Positions 6,890 to 8,309 of a stretch of DNA of 8,309 nt are shown piece after piece; positions within the stretch are counted from its first letter, which is position 1; the number at the start of each line of letters is the position of its first letter. The DNA is from Limisphaerales bacterium (GTDB lineage Bacteria > Verrucomicrobiota > Verrucomicrobiia > Limisphaerales > UBA8199), in contig JANXQE010000289.1 in the NCBI GenBank assembly GCA_025356925.1, positions 1 to 8,309 on the forward strand, read 5' to 3'. The position numbers and the translations under genes were made by a program. Below the pieces are notes generated by a model that worked only from the letters and a program-made list of their open reading frames with translations, was not told where the DNA came from and did no database searches.

Positions 6890-8194
6890 ATGACAACAGT
6901 ATCCAGGGATCTGCCTCGACAGCCTCATCTCGACATTCCGAAACGAGAAGCGCGCGAACTGCTTAAGGCCTGGCGCGCGGCCCAACCCGAAGCCCTCGAC
7001 CGGATTCGCCGGCGTCATCCAAAGTTCCGCGCGGCGGAGCATCCATCGATTAGGGCCGGAACGTTCCGTTTGAGCGACGCACAGCTCGTGATCGCTCGCG
7101 AGTACGGGTTTTCACATTGGACGGAGCTAAAGGAACGGGTTCAGTCGAACACACTTGCCGGTCAACTAGAAGCTGCTATCCGCGGCGACAACCGCGATGA
7201 AGTGGTTCGGTTGCTTCGTGAGAACCCCACGCTACTGCATGTGCCGGTCCGGAGCGGAAATTGGGGCCCACCCATGAGCCATGCCGCAAACCTCGGGCGG
7301 CTCGAAATTATTAGAGCGGTAGCGGAGCTCGGAGCACGGGATTTCCAGCACGCATTCGACCGCGCCTTGCTGCAGGGAAAGGTCGAATGCGCCAAGTGGC
7401 TGCACGAGCACGGCGGGAGACTGACACCCGGAATCGTCATGGGCGCATGCGAAACGCTCAACGCGGCCGGGTTGCGGTTTCTTTCCGACTTGAACGCCCC
7501 CTTCACCGATGCACACGGCAATCGATTGGCACCGCTCGCCCTGGTGCTCGAAACCTACTGCCGAAACCCCGTCGGCAAACACGAGGTATTGGAAGTCTTC
7601 GCTCAGCGTGGCTACGAACTCCCGGATACACCGATGATGGGGTTCCACCGCGGACGGGTCGATAGACTGAAGGAATACTTGCGAACGAATCCGAGCCTGG
7701 CCGAGCGCCGATTCAGCTACCGAGAGATTTACCCGCCCGAGCTGGGTTGCGCCGACGATGGCCGCTCGGGCATGGGCGGAACCCCAGTGGATGGAGCCAC
7801 GCTGCTGCACCTCGCGATCGAGTTTGATGAATGGGAAATCTTCAACCTGCTCCTCGCACATGGAGCAGACGTCAACGCGCGGGCGTCGGTCGATGACGTG
7901 GGGTTTGGCGGCCAGACTCCCCTCTTCAATGCCATCGTCAGCGGCGCCTACATCTGCGGGCGGCAGCGCGACGCCGCGATGGTCCGAGCGCTCATCGAGC
8001 GCGGTGCGTCGCCTAAACTGCGCGCGAGTCTGCGAAAGTTTCTCGACTGGCGCGAAGTGCCTGGCTGGCACGAAGCGCGGAAGGTTACTGCGGCTGAATG
8101 GGGCCTCGGGTTCCCGGAACAAACCTGGGTAAATATAGAGGCGATGCCATTTCTCGAGCCGCGCCAAGACCGCAAATCACAGAGTCCCGGTTGA
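6890..8194 (+). CDS. Ankyrin-repeat protein with N-terminal helical module
   Basis: This is a 434-residue protein without signal peptide or membrane segment, so probably cytoplasmic. Residues about 8-85 (SLxxAKxLLKAxRA-like pattern: PKREARELLKAWRAAQPEAL, then RLSDAQLVIAREYGFSHWTELKERV) form a helical module often found ahead of ankyrin repeats in proteins from environmental bacteria. Ankyrin-type repeats follow. Degenerate ones occur at about 89-118 (LEAAIRGDNRDEVVRLLREN), 128-150, 154-177 (ALLQGKVECAKWLHEHGG) and 247-270 (MGFHRGRVDRLKEYLRTNPSL). The clearest is at 302-330, GATLLHLAIEFDEWEIFNLL plus AHGADVNAR. Another at 341-374 is interrupted by an insert before AAMVRALIERGAS. The role is presumably protein binding, with partner unknown. 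The frame opens at a TTG at 6854, but I choose the ATG at 6890, preceded by GGAAG at a 7-nt spacing. No neighbour suggests a function. Confidence 0.87.
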   Translation: MTTVSRDLPRQPHLDIPKREARELLKAWRAAQPEALDRIRRRHPKFRAAEHPSIRAGTFRLSDAQLVIAREYGFSHWTELKERVQSNTLAGQLEAAIRGDNRDEVVRLLRENPTLLHVPVRSGNWGPPMSHAANLGRLEIIRAVAELGARDFQHAFDRALLQGKVECAKWLHEHGGRLTPGIVMGACETLNAAGLRFLSDLNAPFTDAHGNRLAPLALVLETYCRNPVGKHEVLEVFAQRGYELPDTPMMGFHRGRVDRLKEYLRTNPSLAERRFSYREIYPPELGCADDGRSGMGGTPVDGATLLHLAIEFDEWEIFNLLLAHGADVNARASVDDVGFGGQTPLFNAIVSGAYICGRQRDAAMVRALIERGASPKLRASLRKFLDWREVPGWHEARKVTAAEWGLGFPEQTWVNIEAMPFLEPRQDRKSQSPG

Positions 8195-8218
8195 GCCACC
8201 GCCATGAACTCAATGTTG

Positions 8219-8236
8219 AATTCTTAATTCTTAATT
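8219..8236. repeat. Short AATTCTT tandem repeat
   Basis: AATTCTT is repeated 2.6 times (AATTCTTAATTCTTAATT) in an otherwise GC-rich region, 24 nt after the ankyrin stop codon. It is a local AT-rich island. The stop codon of the probable minus-strand gene at the right edge lies within it. Confidence 0.7.
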
Positions 8237-8309
8237 GGCCGAACGGGACGTTTGTATCCGTCATCAAAAGGGATTCCGCCAATGGCACGACGGTTATCGG
8301 GTTCAACAC
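8224..8309 (-). CDS. Possible C-terminal end of an unidentified gene (partial)
   Basis: Reading the minus strand from the right edge gives 27 codons with no stop, then a TAA at 8224-8226. The tail reads RAIGGIPFDDGYKRPVRPIKN, which has a protein-like composition. The gene would converge on the ankyrin gene with a 29-nt gap. I do not recognise a family. The evidence is weak because the fragment is short, and another minus-strand frame (8085-8309) and one plus-strand frame are also open across it. I favour this frame because it ends in a natural intergenic gap instead of running far under the ankyrin gene. Confidence 0.3.
   Translation of the reverse strand, partial: VEPDNRRAIGGIPFDDGYKRPVRPIKN

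Noticed and set aside
6727..6966. A 79-codon plus-strand frame upstream of and overlapping the ankyrin start
   Set aside because: Its end overlaps the ankyrin coding sequence in another frame, its product is Ser/Ala-rich with no motif, and it has no ribosome-binding site.
7232..8167. A 311-codon minus-strand open frame opposite the ankyrin gene
   Set aside because: It is antisense to the ankyrin repeats, has no family features and its length is explained by the high GC codon bias of the real gene.
1..8309. Search for CRISPR arrays, tRNAs, IS ends, integrases, toxin–antitoxin or defence genes
   Set aside because: No regularly spaced repeats, cloverleaf-like RNA, transposase motifs or small toxin-antitoxin pairs were seen on either strand. 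The ankyrin protein alone is not enough to call a defence system.

Overview
The window looks like chromosomal DNA from a soil or freshwater bacterium of the Planctomycetota–Verrucomicrobiota group. A Verrucomicrobiota of the Pedosphaera/Limisphaerales type is my best guess. The main reason is the tightly coupled pair of a PSCyt1/DUF1549/DUF1553 ('PSD1') cytochrome-like secreted protein and a DUF1501 Tat-exported sulfatase-like protein, a hallmark of these phyla. Base composition is moderately GC-rich, Shine-Dalgarno sequences are weak, and the genes are metabolic singletons. I see no transposase, integrase, tRNA, rRNA, CRISPR array or phage gene.

Layout, left to right. Positions 2-163 are the last 53 codons of an unidentified plus-strand gene. 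It converges, with a 5-nt gap, on a minus-strand block. That block is transcribed right to left: a GNAT N-acetyltransferase of the phosphinothricin/methionine-sulfoximine type (4988-5524), then after 161 nt the 1069-residue PSD1 protein (1617-4826), then the DUF1501 protein (169-1620), which starts inside the PSD1 stop codon (ATGA overlap). The 161-nt gap holds an AT-rich promoter-like sequence, so the last two genes are probably a two-gene operon with their own promoter.

Divergent from the GNAT gene, on the plus strand, is a class I SAM-dependent methyltransferase of the plant COMT/acetylserotonin O-methyltransferase type (5640-6644). The 115-nt divergent spacer contains a strong perfect-stem inverted repeat close to the methyltransferase start. 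After a 245-nt spacer comes an ankyrin-repeat protein (6890-8194) with an N-terminal helical module often seen in such proteins from environmental bacteria. The right edge has a short AATTCTT tandem repeat and probably the C-terminal end of another minus-strand gene.

Functionally, the PSD1–DUF1501 pair is likely an exported two-component system whose biochemical role is unsettled: one partner has two CxxCH haem-type motifs and the other has an alkaline-phosphatase-like fold. The GNAT and methyltransferase genes are small-molecule modifying enzymes sharing a divergent control region. The ankyrin protein is a probable protein-binding scaffold. Nothing clearly forms a new defence or mobile system. 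The best candidates for follow-up are the PSD1–DUF1501 pair, the inserted beta-rich domain within PSD1, and the hairpin in the divergent promoter region.
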